Assembly: GCF_018100985.1 (NCBI RefSeq)
Contig: NZ_JAGJEI010000006.1
Location: 124,001 to 188,000, forward strand
Direction of reading: 5' to 3'
Length of the DNA: 64,000 bases
Source of the DNA: Pseudoalteromonas sp. MMG007
GTDB taxonomy: Bacteria > Pseudomonadota > Gammaproteobacteria > Enterobacterales > Alteromonadaceae
Shown here one piece after another: positions 47,538 through 56,372 of the stretch (position 1 is the stretch's first letter; each line of letters opens with the position of its first letter). Under the pieces are notes generated by a model, which was not told the origin of the DNA, ran no database searches, and was given only the letters and a program-made list of their open reading frames with translations. Both the position numbers and the translations under genes were made by a program.

Positions 47538-48231
47538 TGATAAAAAAATCTTAGCTATTATTCCTGCTCGTGGGGGAAGCAAGAGGTTGCCCAGAAAAAA
47601 TATATTACCAATTGCAGGCAAACCACTTATCCAATGGACTATTGAGGCAAGTACTGCATCTAAGTACATAGATACAACGTTTGTTTCTACTGACAGCTCT
47701 GAAATCGCTAGCATAGCTATTGAACATGGGTTAAATGTCCCTTACCTTCGTTCTGATTCTCTATCAAGTGATATTGCTAGCAGTATGGACGTAATTTTAG
47801 ATGCTATAAATAATTATGAACTTAAAGGTCATAGTTTTGATTTAGTATTATTGCTTCAACCAACTTCTCCTTTAAGGGACAATGAAGATATTGATGGAGC
47901 TATTGAGTTGTTTATTAAAAAATCTGCTGGGGCAGTCGTATCAGTAACTGAGTGCGACCATTCACCATTGTGGGCTAATGTATTACCAAGTGATTTTAAC
48001 TTATCTGGCTTTATTCCCGATTCAGTATTAAAGACAAGAAGCCAAGATCTACCTACTTATTATAGACTAAATGGTGCTATTTATCTTTTTGAAGTCAAAA
48101 ATGTTAAAAACGGTAATAGTTACTTATCGCTTCCAAATTCATTTGGATTTCCAATGAGTAAATCACATTCTATTGATATTGATGATGAAAATGATTTCAT
48201 CATAGCTGAAGCTTTATTAGCTAGTCGTTGA
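47530..48231 (+). CDS. legF: CMP-nonulosonic acid synthetase (NeuA/LegF family)
   Basis: 233 residues. It activates the nonulosonic acid with CTP for transfer. The family P-loop-like motif IIPARGGSKRLPRKN is near 11-25, and LLQPTSPLRDNEDI near 103-116 and SIDIDDENDFIIAE near 215-228 are the expected substrate and metal motifs. Last of the seven overlapping or nearly abutting nonulosonate genes. LegF and NeuA are not separable by motif alone. Confidence 0.9.
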   Translation: MINDKKILAIIPARGGSKRLPRKNILPIAGKPLIQWTIEASTASKYIDTTFVSTDSSEIASIAIEHGLNVPYLRSDSLSSDIASSMDVILDAINNYELKGHSFDLVLLLQPTSPLRDNEDIDGAIELFIKKSAGAVVSVTECDHSPLWANVLPSDFNLSGFIPDSVLKTRSQDLPTYYRLNGAIYLFEVKNVKNGNSYLSLPNSFGFPMSKSHSIDIDDENDFIIAEALLASR

Positions 48232-48266
48232 TTGCTAAGTCATATGTAAATTATTAGAGAAACAAG

Positions 48267-49256
48267 ATGCATAAACTACAGGATGTGTTTTTTATTGAAA
48301 GCCCTTTGCAGCTGAGTTCCGCAAAAAAAGCGAGAGAACACTTCAATATAAAAAATGCGGTTCTATTTATAAATATTAAAAATAAAGGCGATACTAACCA
48401 CTCCCAAATATTGAAAGGTTTGGATAATGACGACGGATGGCCTGAAATCAATTTTATTTATAGGAAAAATAATATACTAGAAAATTTACAGTTTTTGCTT
48501 TTTACTTTTAGGCTTTTGATAAATTATAAAGGTAATATCAAGCGCTTTTTCTATGGTGATTATCGGAGTCCTAACTACGCAATTTTTCAAGCTATTCTGA
48601 AGCCCAAAGAGGCTATATTATTAGATGATGGAGCAGTCACTATAGCTGTCCAAAAGAATTATATAAGAAAAAACAAAGATATATTAACTGTTGAAGGATT
48701 ACGCCTCAAGTTGTTTAGTTTTATTTTGAATAAACCTAGAGTGCCAAATTTATATTCTTTTTTTGATTTAGAAAGATATTTACTACCTGAACAAACGAAT
48801 TATTTTGAGAAAAAAAAAGTTTGTCAGATAAAGACTTTTGAAAGTATTTATTTTTTAGGGAGTAAATTATCTGAATCAGGTTATATGAAAGAAGGCGACG
48901 AGATTAAAGTACTGACAAGTATCTATAAAAGCTATCCATTCTTAAAGCTTTATTATGTTCCTCATCGAGATGAATCTAGTTGTAAACTTGAAAAAATTAA
49001 AGGGCTAGGGTACGAGCTTTTAGTGTTTGATACACCTATAGAGAGATTTTACGAGAAGTCTTTAGAAATGCCTAAAGTGGTTATGTCATATTATTCAACT
49101 GCTCTATATACATGCTATTTAAACTTTGGTCATCAAGTTGAGTTAATAGCTGTCGATATTAGAAAATATTTAAATAATAAAATACCTATAAACAATGTTA
49201 ATACTGTATATGAATACTATAAAGACTTAGGTATGAAAATTGATTTTGTGGAATAA
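48267..49256 (+). CDS. GT52-like (sialyltransferase-type) glycosyltransferase with A9 tract
   Basis: 329 residues, no membrane helix. FFIESPLQLSSAKKA near 9-23, LLDDGAVTIAV near 125-135, YYVPHRDES near 231-239 and the late MSYYSTALYTC near 277 are motifs seen in GT52 and related bacterial sialyl- or polysialyltransferases, which use CMP-sugars. Following the CMP-nonulosonate synthetase gene, it is the best candidate for transferring the legionaminic-type acid. An A9 tract at 48810-48818 codes for three Lys in a row and could be prone to slippage. Currently in frame. Confidence 0.72.
   Translation: MHKLQDVFFIESPLQLSSAKKAREHFNIKNAVLFINIKNKGDTNHSQILKGLDNDDGWPEINFIYRKNNILENLQFLLFTFRLLINYKGNIKRFFYGDYRSPNYAIFQAILKPKEAILLDDGAVTIAVQKNYIRKNKDILTVEGLRLKLFSFILNKPRVPNLYSFFDLERYLLPEQTNYFEKKKVCQIKTFESIYFLGSKLSESGYMKEGDEIKVLTSIYKSYPFLKLYYVPHRDESSCKLEKIKGLGYELLVFDTPIERFYEKSLEMPKVVMSYYSTALYTCYLNFGHQVELIAVDIRKYLNNKIPINNVNTVYEYYKDLGMKIDFVE
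48810..48818 (+). repeat. Homopolymeric A9 tract in the GT52-like gene
   Basis: Nine consecutive A in the coding sequence at about codons 182-184. Such runs are more likely by chance in this AT-rich region than G runs, but it lies in a glycan transferase gene three genes after the G9 tract. Confidence 0.6.
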
Positions 49257-49308
49257 GCTTTTATTAAAGAAAGCTTTATTTTTTATTACTAATTAGAAGA
49301 GAATTTGA

Positions 49309-50553
49309 TTGTATAGTAAATCACTTATTTATATTTGTAGCTCAATTATAAGCGCTGCAATTCCTTTTGTTTTATTGCCTATATTAACACGTTATTTAAC
49401 ACCTGCGGAGTATGGGAAAATAGCCATGTTTAGTATATTTACTACCGCGTTAGCTGCCTTAATAGGCTTAAGTGTAGATGGGGCTGCAAACAGGCGCTTT
49501 TTTGACGAAAACATTTTAGATACTGAGTTAGCGCGATTTAACGGTAACTGTTTTTTTATCTTATTAACTAGTGCATGTGTTGCTTTATTTTTTTTAGTGT
49601 TTGTAGATGTGTTTTTAGCCGGTTACCTAGGTATTCCTCCTACTTGGGTTTACTTTGGGTTGTTAAGTGTATTTTGCAGTTTCATTTTAAACCTACGTTT
49701 AGGTCAGTGGCAAATTAGAGGAAAAGCAAAATCATACGGTGCACTGCAAATAACAAATGCGTTTGTGGTTTTATTATTTAGTTTATTATTTGTTGTTTCA
49801 CTTAAGTTAGGTCCAAATGGCCGTATTTATGGCATTGTTTTGACAAGTGTAATTATAGGGGCTTTGTCTTTTTTTACCCTTCGTAACGACAAGCTTGTTT
49901 TATTTGAGTATAACCGGGCCGATATTAATTATGCACTATCATTTGGTGTTCCGTTAATCCCCCATGTACTAGGTGGTTTTTTATTGTTATCAATCGATAG
50001 GCTGATAATTAATAAAGAGCTCGGGCTTGAAATGACGGGTATTTACATGGTTGCTATTAATTTAGGTAGTGCTTTAAATATACTATTTAATAGTATTAAT
50101 AAGGCTTATTCACCTTGGTTGTTTGGGCAGTTAAAAGAAAATAAGCAAGCTAGTAAAAAAGCTATTGTTAAAAAAACATATCTGTATTTTATTTTTTTAG
50201 TGCTTATGGCACTATTGTCTTTTTTAATTGCTCCGCCAGTATTAAAGCTAATTGTTGGTGAAAAGTTCCATAAGGCAGCAGATGTTTTACCATTAATTGT
50301 AACGGGGCAGATATTTTTAGGTATGTACTTTATGGTAACTAATTATATATTTTATATTAAAAAAACTAAGTACTTATCCTGTGTAACTATTTCTTCCGGA
50401 GTGATAAATGTTGTTCTACTGCTTTTACTTATTCCTCATTATGGGATAAATGGTGCAGCATTGGCTTTTTTAATTGCTAATTTTTTGAGATTCATAGGAA
50501 CATGGGTGCTTAGTGCAAAAGTATATAAAATGCCTTGGGGTCTGAAAGGTTAA
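49309..50553 (+). CDS. wzx: Wzx-type oligosaccharide flippase
   Basis: 414 residues with about twelve predicted helices, of the MATE/MOP superfamily. The N-terminal SAAIPFVLLPILTRYLTPAEYGKIAMF segment is characteristic of Wzx/RfbX proteins. It moves undecaprenyl-linked repeat units across the inner membrane to the Wzy polymerase. The start is TTG at 49309 with AGAAGAGA about 7 nt upstream; no in-frame ATG near the beginning keeps the first helix. The only flippase candidate in the locus. Confidence 0.9.
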   Translation: MYSKSLIYICSSIISAAIPFVLLPILTRYLTPAEYGKIAMFSIFTTALAALIGLSVDGAANRRFFDENILDTELARFNGNCFFILLTSACVALFFLVFVDVFLAGYLGIPPTWVYFGLLSVFCSFILNLRLGQWQIRGKAKSYGALQITNAFVVLLFSLLFVVSLKLGPNGRIYGIVLTSVIIGALSFFTLRNDKLVLFEYNRADINYALSFGVPLIPHVLGGFLLLSIDRLIINKELGLEMTGIYMVAINLGSALNILFNSINKAYSPWLFGQLKENKQASKKAIVKKTYLYFIFLVLMALLSFLIAPPVLKLIVGEKFHKAADVLPLIVTGQIFLGMYFMVTNYIFYIKKTKYLSCVTISSGVINVVLLLLLIPHYGINGAALAFLIANFLRFIGTWVLSAKVYKMPWGLKG

Positions 50554-50675
50554 CTTCGTGGTTTTATAAGCACTTTAAGCCCGAGTATAAGTGTGATGTT
50601 AAAAGGGTGCATAAATAGTCTCTAATGCTAGCTTTAATAGAGTGAGTGATTTGAGTTATGGGAAGGTAACTGTTA

Positions 50676-50852
50676 GTGATAACAATCATTCATGATTCGA
50701 GTGGTTGTTTTAGATGGATTAAGAATATACGAAGGGGTTGTTATTTAGGCTGGAGGTTTTTTGTATCTGATATAGGGCACCCTGCAAAAGTATTCAGTCG
50801 TAGGGATTCAGAGCATTATTACAATCTTAAAAAGTTAAATAGATTTCATTAG
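50676..50852 (+). pseudogene. Possible remnant of a hexapeptide-repeat acyltransferase
   Basis: Within a 426-nt gap between wzx and kdsC an open stretch of 58 codons ends with GHPAKVFSRRD and a short basic tail. This resembles the G.PAKVI end of left-handed beta-helix acetyltransferases. Just upstream, in another frame, a fragment reads LSYGKVTVSDN, also acyltransferase-like. No full-length gene exists. I read it as a decayed gene, with low certainty; the rest of 50554-50979 shows nothing clear apart from the ribosome-binding region of kdsC. Confidence 0.3.
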
Positions 50853-50979
50853 TTTTCAATGTGAAAGTATTAACTATTAATCATGGGTTATTAAAGTACG
50901 ACCTATACAAAAAATTAGAGCAATAAGTGTAATTTACTTAGGTAGCTCTTATCCTCCCTAAAACGGATCTTACAAAATT

Positions 50980-51522
50980 ATGAAAAATATAGAGCTAATA
51001 TTGTTTGACGTTGATGGCGTTATGACTGATGGAAGTATTTATATTGATAAAAATGGCGAATCATTTAAAAAGTTTAATGTAAAAGATGGCTTAGCAATAG
51101 AGCTTTTACGTAGTCACAATATAAAAACGGGTGTGGTATCAGGTAAAGCAAGTGAAGCGTTAACACTTAGAAGCGAAAAGCTTGGGTTTGATTTTATAGT
51201 CACAGGCTGCAAAAACAAACTACCACGCGTTAATGCGATTTGTGCTGAGCTAAACATAGGTTTAGATAAAGTTGCATTTGTAGGTGATGACGTACTTGAT
51301 TTACCTGTAATGCAAAAGTGTGGTGCGAGTTTTGCCCCAAGTGATGCACACGAGTTAGTGTTAAAATATGCTCAATATGTAACGAAGGCTGTCGGCGGTT
51401 CAGGTGTGGTAAGGGAGATTGCCGATATCATATTATTAGAACGATTTGATAATTTAGATGCTGTATATAACGTCTTACTAGAAAAAATAATATCAGATGA
51501 TGTACAAAGCATGGAACAATAA
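50980..51522 (+). CDS. kdsC: Kdo-8-phosphate phosphatase (KdsC-type HAD)
   Basis: 180 residues, C0-type HAD phosphatase without a cap domain. The nucleophile motif LFDVDGVMTDGSIY is near 8-21, followed by KDGLAIELL, VVSGKASEA near 53 and the metal motif FVGDDVLDLPVM near 100-111, all typical of KdsC. It hydrolyses Kdo-8-phosphate to Kdo. It starts the kdsC-kdsB-kdsD group. Related phosphatases act in Kdn and nonulosonate routes, but neighbours support Kdo. Confidence 0.9.
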   Translation: MKNIELILFDVDGVMTDGSIYIDKNGESFKKFNVKDGLAIELLRSHNIKTGVVSGKASEALTLRSEKLGFDFIVTGCKNKLPRVNAICAELNIGLDKVAFVGDDVLDLPVMQKCGASFAPSDAHELVLKYAQYVTKAVGGSGVVREIADIILLERFDNLDAVYNVLLEKIISDDVQSMEQ

Positions 51523-51523
51523 A

Positions 51524-52282
51524 ATGAGTACTTCTAATCGTTTTAAAGTTGTTATACCAGCGAGGTATGGTTCAACTAGACTGCCGGCAAAGCCTTTACT
51601 TGAAATTAATAACAAGCCTATATTTTGGCACGTTGCTCAACGAGTATTAGAAGCAGGTGTAAATATAAGTGATATCGTCATCGCCACAGATGATCAACGT
51701 ATAGAAGCTAAGGCTATAGAGTTAAAGCTTCCTGTAGCTATGACTAAAAGTACTCACGTAAGTGGCACAGATCGAGTTAATGAAGTTGCGAGCCAATTAA
51801 ATTGGCATGAAAATACATTGGTATTAAACGTTCAAGGGGACGAGCCATTAATGCCTTCGCCACTAATTAAAAAGTTAATGGGTTTTAGCGAATCTAATGC
51901 TCATTTTGATATGTTTACTGCGTCCGTAGGTATATCAAAATATGAAGACTTCATTAACGCGAACGTGGTTAAAGCTATCGTTACAGAAAACAATCAAGCC
52001 CTCTATTTTAGTCGAAGCGCAGCACCCGTAAATAGAGACGATCCAAGTGATTTAACGTATGCAAATCGACATGTTGGGATTTATCTTTACAGTGTTAAGA
52101 TACTGCAACAGCTATGCGAGTTGAGTGAATCAACACTTGAAAACACTGAGAAACTAGAACAATTAAGAGCTTTGAGCAACGGTGTATCTATTGGTGTAAT
52201 GAAATACTGCGGGGAAATTCCACACGGTATCGATACTGAAAAAGATTACTTAAACGTAAAAGCTATAATGGAATCAATATGA
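51524..52282 (+). CDS. kdsB: CMP-Kdo synthetase
   Basis: Activates Kdo with CTP. The motif FKVVIPARYGSTRLPAKPL at the N-terminus, LNVQGDEPLMP near 100-110 and ALYFSRSAAPVNRDD near 160-174 define the family. The frame opens upstream at 51497, overlapping kdsC, but ATG 51524 (MSTSNRFK) lies one base after the kdsC stop and gives 252 residues, near the usual 248-250. It overlaps kdsD by four bases (ATGA). Confidence 0.92.
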   Translation: MSTSNRFKVVIPARYGSTRLPAKPLLEINNKPIFWHVAQRVLEAGVNISDIVIATDDQRIEAKAIELKLPVAMTKSTHVSGTDRVNEVASQLNWHENTLVLNVQGDEPLMPSPLIKKLMGFSESNAHFDMFTASVGISKYEDFINANVVKAIVTENNQALYFSRSAAPVNRDDPSDLTYANRHVGIYLYSVKILQQLCELSESTLENTEKLEQLRALSNGVSIGVMKYCGEIPHGIDTEKDYLNVKAIMESI

Positions 52283-53208
52283 GCAGTTATGATGTAGCTA
52301 AACGCGTAATTAATATAGAAATTGAGGCGTTAAAAGCGCTAGAGAAGCAATTAGACGAACAGTTTAATAGTGCAATAGAACTTATATTAAATACCAGTGG
52401 GCGAACAATCATTTGTGGAATGGGAAAATCAGGAATTATAGGCAAAAAAATAGCTGCTTCTTTTGCAAGCACTGGGACTCCTAGTTTTTTTATGCACCCA
52501 GGGGAAGCATTCCACGGTGACTTGGGGATGGTAACACCTGAAGATGTTTTTATTGCTATATCTAACTCTGGCGAGACACTTGAAGTATTAAAGTTGCTAC
52601 CATTTTTAAAAGATAATAATAATAAAATTATAGCTATAACAGGCAATGAGAATTCTACCCTTGCCAATAATGCACACTACCATCTAAATATAGCGGTTCC
52701 TGAAGAAGCATGCCCATTACAGTTAGCGCCAACTTCATCTACAACTGCAACCTTAGTTATGGGAGATGCATTAACAGTAGCTCTTATGGAGTCGCGCTCC
52801 TTTCAGCCTGAAAACTTTGCTCGTTTTCACCCAGGGGGGAGCCTAGGGCGTAAGTTACTTAGTAAAGTTAGTGATGAAATGGTGACTCAAAACTTACCTT
52901 TAGTAAGTGAAGATACTCCATTAACCGACGTTATAAATGTTATGTCAAAAGGTGCTTTAGGGCTTACTTTAGTTGTTAAAAATGACGAAGCTAAAGCATT
53001 GATAACTGATGGTGATTTACGTAGAGCTATTGAAAAGTATGGTAAAGATTTGTTTGATCTAAAAGCTAAGCATATCGCAAATAGCAACCCCGTTGGCGTA
53101 GCTCCTGACACGTCAATAGCGATGGCTTACGAGAAAATGCAAAGCAATAAAATAAATAGTCTAATAGTGTGCGATAACAAAAAGGTTATAGGTATCCTAA
53201 AAAAATAA
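52279..53208 (+). CDS. kdsD: Arabinose-5-phosphate isomerase, short C-terminus
   Basis: 309 residues. It converts ribulose-5-phosphate to arabinose-5-phosphate, the precursor of Kdo. The SIS domain (about 35-180) has CGMGKSGIIGKKIAASFASTG near 48-68 and ISNSGET near 95; two CBS domains follow (about 200-309, with LITDGDLRRAIEK). E. coli KdsD has 328 residues; here the second CBS domain ends at IGILKK, lacking the usual final HxHDLL segment of about 15 residues. The gene ends 8 nt before REP-like sequence, so the loss may come from an insertion. kdsA is not in this window. Confidence 0.88.
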   Translation: MSSYDVAKRVINIEIEALKALEKQLDEQFNSAIELILNTSGRTIICGMGKSGIIGKKIAASFASTGTPSFFMHPGEAFHGDLGMVTPEDVFIAISNSGETLEVLKLLPFLKDNNNKIIAITGNENSTLANNAHYHLNIAVPEEACPLQLAPTSSTTATLVMGDALTVALMESRSFQPENFARFHPGGSLGRKLLSKVSDEMVTQNLPLVSEDTPLTDVINVMSKGALGLTLVVKNDEAKALITDGDLRRAIEKYGKDLFDLKAKHIANSNPVGVAPDTSIAMAYEKMQSNKINSLIVCDNKKVIGILKK

Positions 53209-53216
53209 TATATGTG

Positions 53217-53324
53217 TAAGTGAGCTTCATGCCTTCGCAAGTTTTACCTTTTGTGTATGTCATGCTTTAGGCTCTTAGCTTACAGGCGTTTTTATATTCG
53301 CAGGTAAGCAAGCTTCACTCCTAC
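53217..53324. repeat. Pair of REP-like elements after kdsD
   Basis: An element on the minus strand at 53299-53324 (GTAGGAGTGAAGCTTGCTT head on that strand) matches the core of the array at 12.5 kb. A weaker, oppositely placed GTAAGTGAGCTTC sequence starts at 53217. The two may form a hairpin at the end of the locus, between the convergent kdsD and beta-CASP genes. Confidence 0.55.
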
Positions 53325-53381
53325 GTAAATTTTATTATTTGGCGTATTTACATGTTTAGTGCATGAGCTGCATACTCATTT

Positions 53382-54761
53382 TTACTTACCAATCTCAACC
53401 TTTATGTCTTCCCCTAATAACTCTTTATACTTTTTGGCCAATGTATTTTTTGCACTCTCATCGCCATGCACAATTTTTATATGGCTTGGCTTTTTACGCA
53501 TGCCGGTTACAAACTTAATTAATCCATTTTGGTCTGCATGTGCGCTGTAACCGCTAATGGTATGCACTTTCGCGTTAATTGTAATACGCGTATCGTTTAT
53601 AAAAACATAACCATTGCGGGGGCCGTATTTTTGTATATCTCGACCAAGCGTACCTCTGCCCTGGTAACCTACAAACAATACATCGGTAGTTTTGTATGGT
53701 AAAAAGCGCTCAAGGTAATTAACTATTCGTCCGCCACTGCACATACCGCTTGCAGCTAAAATAATAGCCGGCGTTTGGCGCGTACTTAAATAATTAATAA
53801 TAGCCATATGCTCTTTGTGCGTATCAACCGTGGTTAGGTTTTCAAAGTCTAGCGGATGACGACCTTTTGCTACTTTGCGTTTAGCCTCGGCGTCCCATAA
53901 GTGTTTAAACTTAATATATTGATCGGTAAAATTAGCAGCCATGGGGGAGTCGAGTATTACGTGAATGTCTCGCCACTTAGAATTTTTAGGTGCCTTATAA
54001 ATTAGTTGCTCAAGTTCGTAAAGCAACTCTTGTGTGCGGCCAATACTAAACGCTGGCACAAGCACAATGCCGTTGTCGCTAACTGCGCGCTCTATGACCG
54101 ACTTTAAAATTTGTGTTCGCTCTTTTCGGCCTTGGTGGTTTTTATCGCCATAGGTTGACTCAATAACTAGGGTATCGGCTTTGTAGGGTGGTTTTGGTGC
54201 AGATAAAAGGGGAGTGTAGGGTGCGCCTAAATCGCCTGAAAAAACCACTCGGTGTGTGTTTTTGCTCAAGCTTGGTTTATTTACAACATCGATTTCTACA
54301 TAGGCTGAGCCTAATATATGCCCCGCACGTTGAAACCTCGCTTTGGCTCTTTGTTCACCTTTACATGGTAATTCAAACCAGTTTTTATAATCTACGGTAA
54401 TAATACGTTTGCTTAATAAACTTATACACGCTTTTATAATTTTAGGGTCGCGAGTAACGCCTACTTTTAACGCATCTTCAATCACCAGTGGTAATAAACT
54501 AGCTGATGCGAGTGTAGTAAAAATAGGCCCTTTAAAGCCTGCTGCTAATAAGTAAGGAATGCGGCCAACATGATCAATGTGGCAATGGGTAACAATAAGC
54601 GCGGTAACACAGGCAATATCAAACTCAATAGATAGATCGGCTTTAGCGTCTTCACCTTGAAACAACCCGCAATCAATTAGTATGCTTGTGTGCTTATTAA
54701 CTGCTAGCTCATGGCAGGAGCCGGTCACACCATTAACAGCTCCATGATGAAGTATGTGCAT
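53382..54761 (-). CDS. Beta-CASP metallo-beta-lactamase ribonuclease
   Basis: 459 residues, cytosolic. The metal site THCHIDHVGRIPYLL near 58-72 and SGDLGAPYTPLL near 176-187 are of the MBL fold. The beta-CASP domain follows (VLVPAFSIGRTQELLYELE near 237-255 and ILAASGMCSGGRIVNYL near 332-348), with the late GYSAHADQNGL near 415. Members of this CPSF/YSH1-like bacterial group are predicted RNA processing enzymes. It is convergent with the polysaccharide locus and unrelated to it by function as far as can be seen. Confidence 0.88.
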   Translation of the reverse strand: MHILHHGAVNGVTGSCHELAVNKHTSILIDCGLFQGEDAKADLSIEFDIACVTALIVTHCHIDHVGRIPYLLAAGFKGPIFTTLASASLLPLVIEDALKVGVTRDPKIIKACISLLSKRIITVDYKNWFELPCKGEQRAKARFQRAGHILGSAYVEIDVVNKPSLSKNTHRVVFSGDLGAPYTPLLSAPKPPYKADTLVIESTYGDKNHQGRKERTQILKSVIERAVSDNGIVLVPAFSIGRTQELLYELEQLIYKAPKNSKWRDIHVILDSPMAANFTDQYIKFKHLWDAEAKRKVAKGRHPLDFENLTTVDTHKEHMAIINYLSTRQTPAIILAASGMCSGGRIVNYLERFLPYKTTDVLFVGYQGRGTLGRDIQKYGPRNGYVFINDTRITINAKVHTISGYSAHADQNGLIKFVTGMRKKPSHIKIVHGDESAKNTLAKKYKELLGEDIKVEIGK

Positions 54762-55085
54762 TTTATTGCCTTATACTATTAATTTATCCCTGTAACCTTA
54801 AGGTAGAAGCATACCGTTGAATATTCAAGAACGGGTGGGTATTGGGTTTATATTTATAGGCGGGGCTTTATGCCATGCTGGGTGAGTTGTTTTTTAAATG
54901 CGCGAGGTAATGCTTTAACTATCTGCAAAATAAAAAGTACTTTTTGTGGGCCTAGGTAATTTTATTCATGGAAATGTTGGGCATTTGTAATGCTTTATTT
55001 GAGTTTACGCTATTAATTATTCGTATCGTTAAGTCGCTCTGGTAGAATCCATATATTATTTATTGACTAATCTTAAAGGATTAAT
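54762..55085. other. Intergenic region between the divergent nuclease and ugd genes
   Basis: 324 nt with no credible open frame. It should hold both divergent promoters. A candidate ugd promoter near 55040-55070 is not clear enough to mark. AAAGGA lies 7 nt before the ugd ATG. Confidence 0.5.
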
Positions 55086-56252
55086 ATGAAAATTGCAGTG
55101 GTAGGCACAGGCTATGTAGGCCTTTCGAACGCAATGCTTTTAGCGCAGCATAATGAAGTGGTAGCGCTTGATATAGACGCTAAGAAAATTGCGCTGCTAA
55201 ATAATAAGCAATCTCCAATTGTTGATGCTGAAATTAGTGAGTTTTTAACGCGTAGCGACTTAAGCTTTACAGCTACGACAGATAAAACTTTAGCTTATAA
55301 AAATGCAGATTTTGTCATCATAGCGACTCCAACTGATTACGATGTTGAGAACAATTACTTTAATACGAGTTCTGTAGAGGCGGTTATTAAAGAGATTATT
55401 GAGTATAACCCTAATGCAGTCATGATAATAAAATCAACGATTCCTGTAGGGTTTACTAAAGATATTAAACAGCGATTAAATGTTGAAAACTTAATGTTTT
55501 CACCTGAGTTTTTACGTGAAGGCAAAGCGTTATACGACAATTTACATCCTTCGCGCATTGTAGTGGGTGAACAAAGTGAGCGTGCAGAGGTTTTTGCAAA
55601 CTTGCTTAAGCAAGGTGCCATTAAAGAAAACGTTGAAATACTGTTTACTGATTCAACTGAGGCTGAAGCCATTAAGTTGTTTTCGAACACCTATTTAGCA
55701 ATGCGAGTTTCTTATTTTAACGAGCTTGACAGTTATGCCGAATCGCATGGACTAAATGCAAAACAAATAATACAAGGGGTGGGTTTAGATCCCCGAATTG
55801 GTAACCATTATAATAATCCATCGTTTGGTTATGGTGGCTATTGTTTACCTAAAGATACTAAGCAACTTTTAGCTAACTACGCTGATGTACCGAATAATAT
55901 TATTGGTGCCATTGTTGATGCAAACACTACGCGTAAAGACTTTATTGCTGAGTCAATTATAAAACATAACCCTAAAGTGGTTGGGGTATATCGTTTAGTA
56001 ATGAAAGCAGGCTCTGATAACTTTAGGGCCTCTGCTATTCAAGGAATAATGAAGCGCATTAAAGCAAAAGGGATTGAGGTAGTTGTATACGAACCTGTAC
56101 TTGAAGACACTGAGTTTTATCGATCTCGCGTAATTAAAGACTTAGCTCAATTTAAAAAAATATCAGATGTCGTTATTTCTAACCGTATGGTTGAAGAGTT
56201 AAGTGATATTGCTGACAAGGTTTACACACGCGACCTATTTGGTAGCGATTAA
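55086..56252 (+). CDS. ugd: UDP-glucose 6-dehydrogenase
   Basis: 388 residues, the shorter class found in many gammaproteobacteria. It oxidises UDP-glucose to UDP-glucuronate in two NAD-linked steps. Evidence is the N-terminal [26 protein letters not shown] near 83, KSTIPVGFT near 119, [24 protein letters not shown] near 140-163 and the catalytic Cys in [15 protein letters not shown] near 255. It has its own terminator and is followed by galU, which supplies its substrate. Confidence 0.96.
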   Translation: MKIAVVGTGYVGLSNAMLLAQHNEVVALDIDAKKIALLNNKQSPIVDAEISEFLTRSDLSFTATTDKTLAYKNADFVIIATPTDYDVENNYFNTSSVEAVIKEIIEYNPNAVMIIKSTIPVGFTKDIKQRLNVENLMFSPEFLREGKALYDNLHPSRIVVGEQSERAEVFANLLKQGAIKENVEILFTDSTEAEAIKLFSNTYLAMRVSYFNELDSYAESHGLNAKQIIQGVGLDPRIGNHYNNPSFGYGGYCLPKDTKQLLANYADVPNNIIGAIVDANTTRKDFIAESIIKHNPKVVGVYRLVMKAGSDNFRASAIQGIMKRIKAKGIEVVVYEPVLEDTEFYRSRVIKDLAQFKKISDVVISNRMVEELSDIADKVYTRDLFGSD

Positions 56253-56272
56253 TTGTATTAGCACTATGCCTG

Positions 56273-56301
56273 ACCCCGATAAAGTTTACTCGGGGTTTTA
56301 C
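56273..56301 (+). terminator. Terminator of ugd
   Basis: A 7-bp GC-rich stem ACCCCGA / TCGGGGT with a 10-nt loop is followed by TTTTA. It separates ugd from galU. Confidence 0.8.
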
Positions 56302-56372
56302 TTCATTCATCCCTCATTTAGATTTAACCTGTTAACTTAAAAAATAATTAATTTATAAATAAAGGACTACCC

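Noticed and set aside
53190-53215. Frameshift in kdsD at an A7 run
   Set aside because: Reading the other frames gives only a few codons before a stop and does not restore the usual C-terminus.
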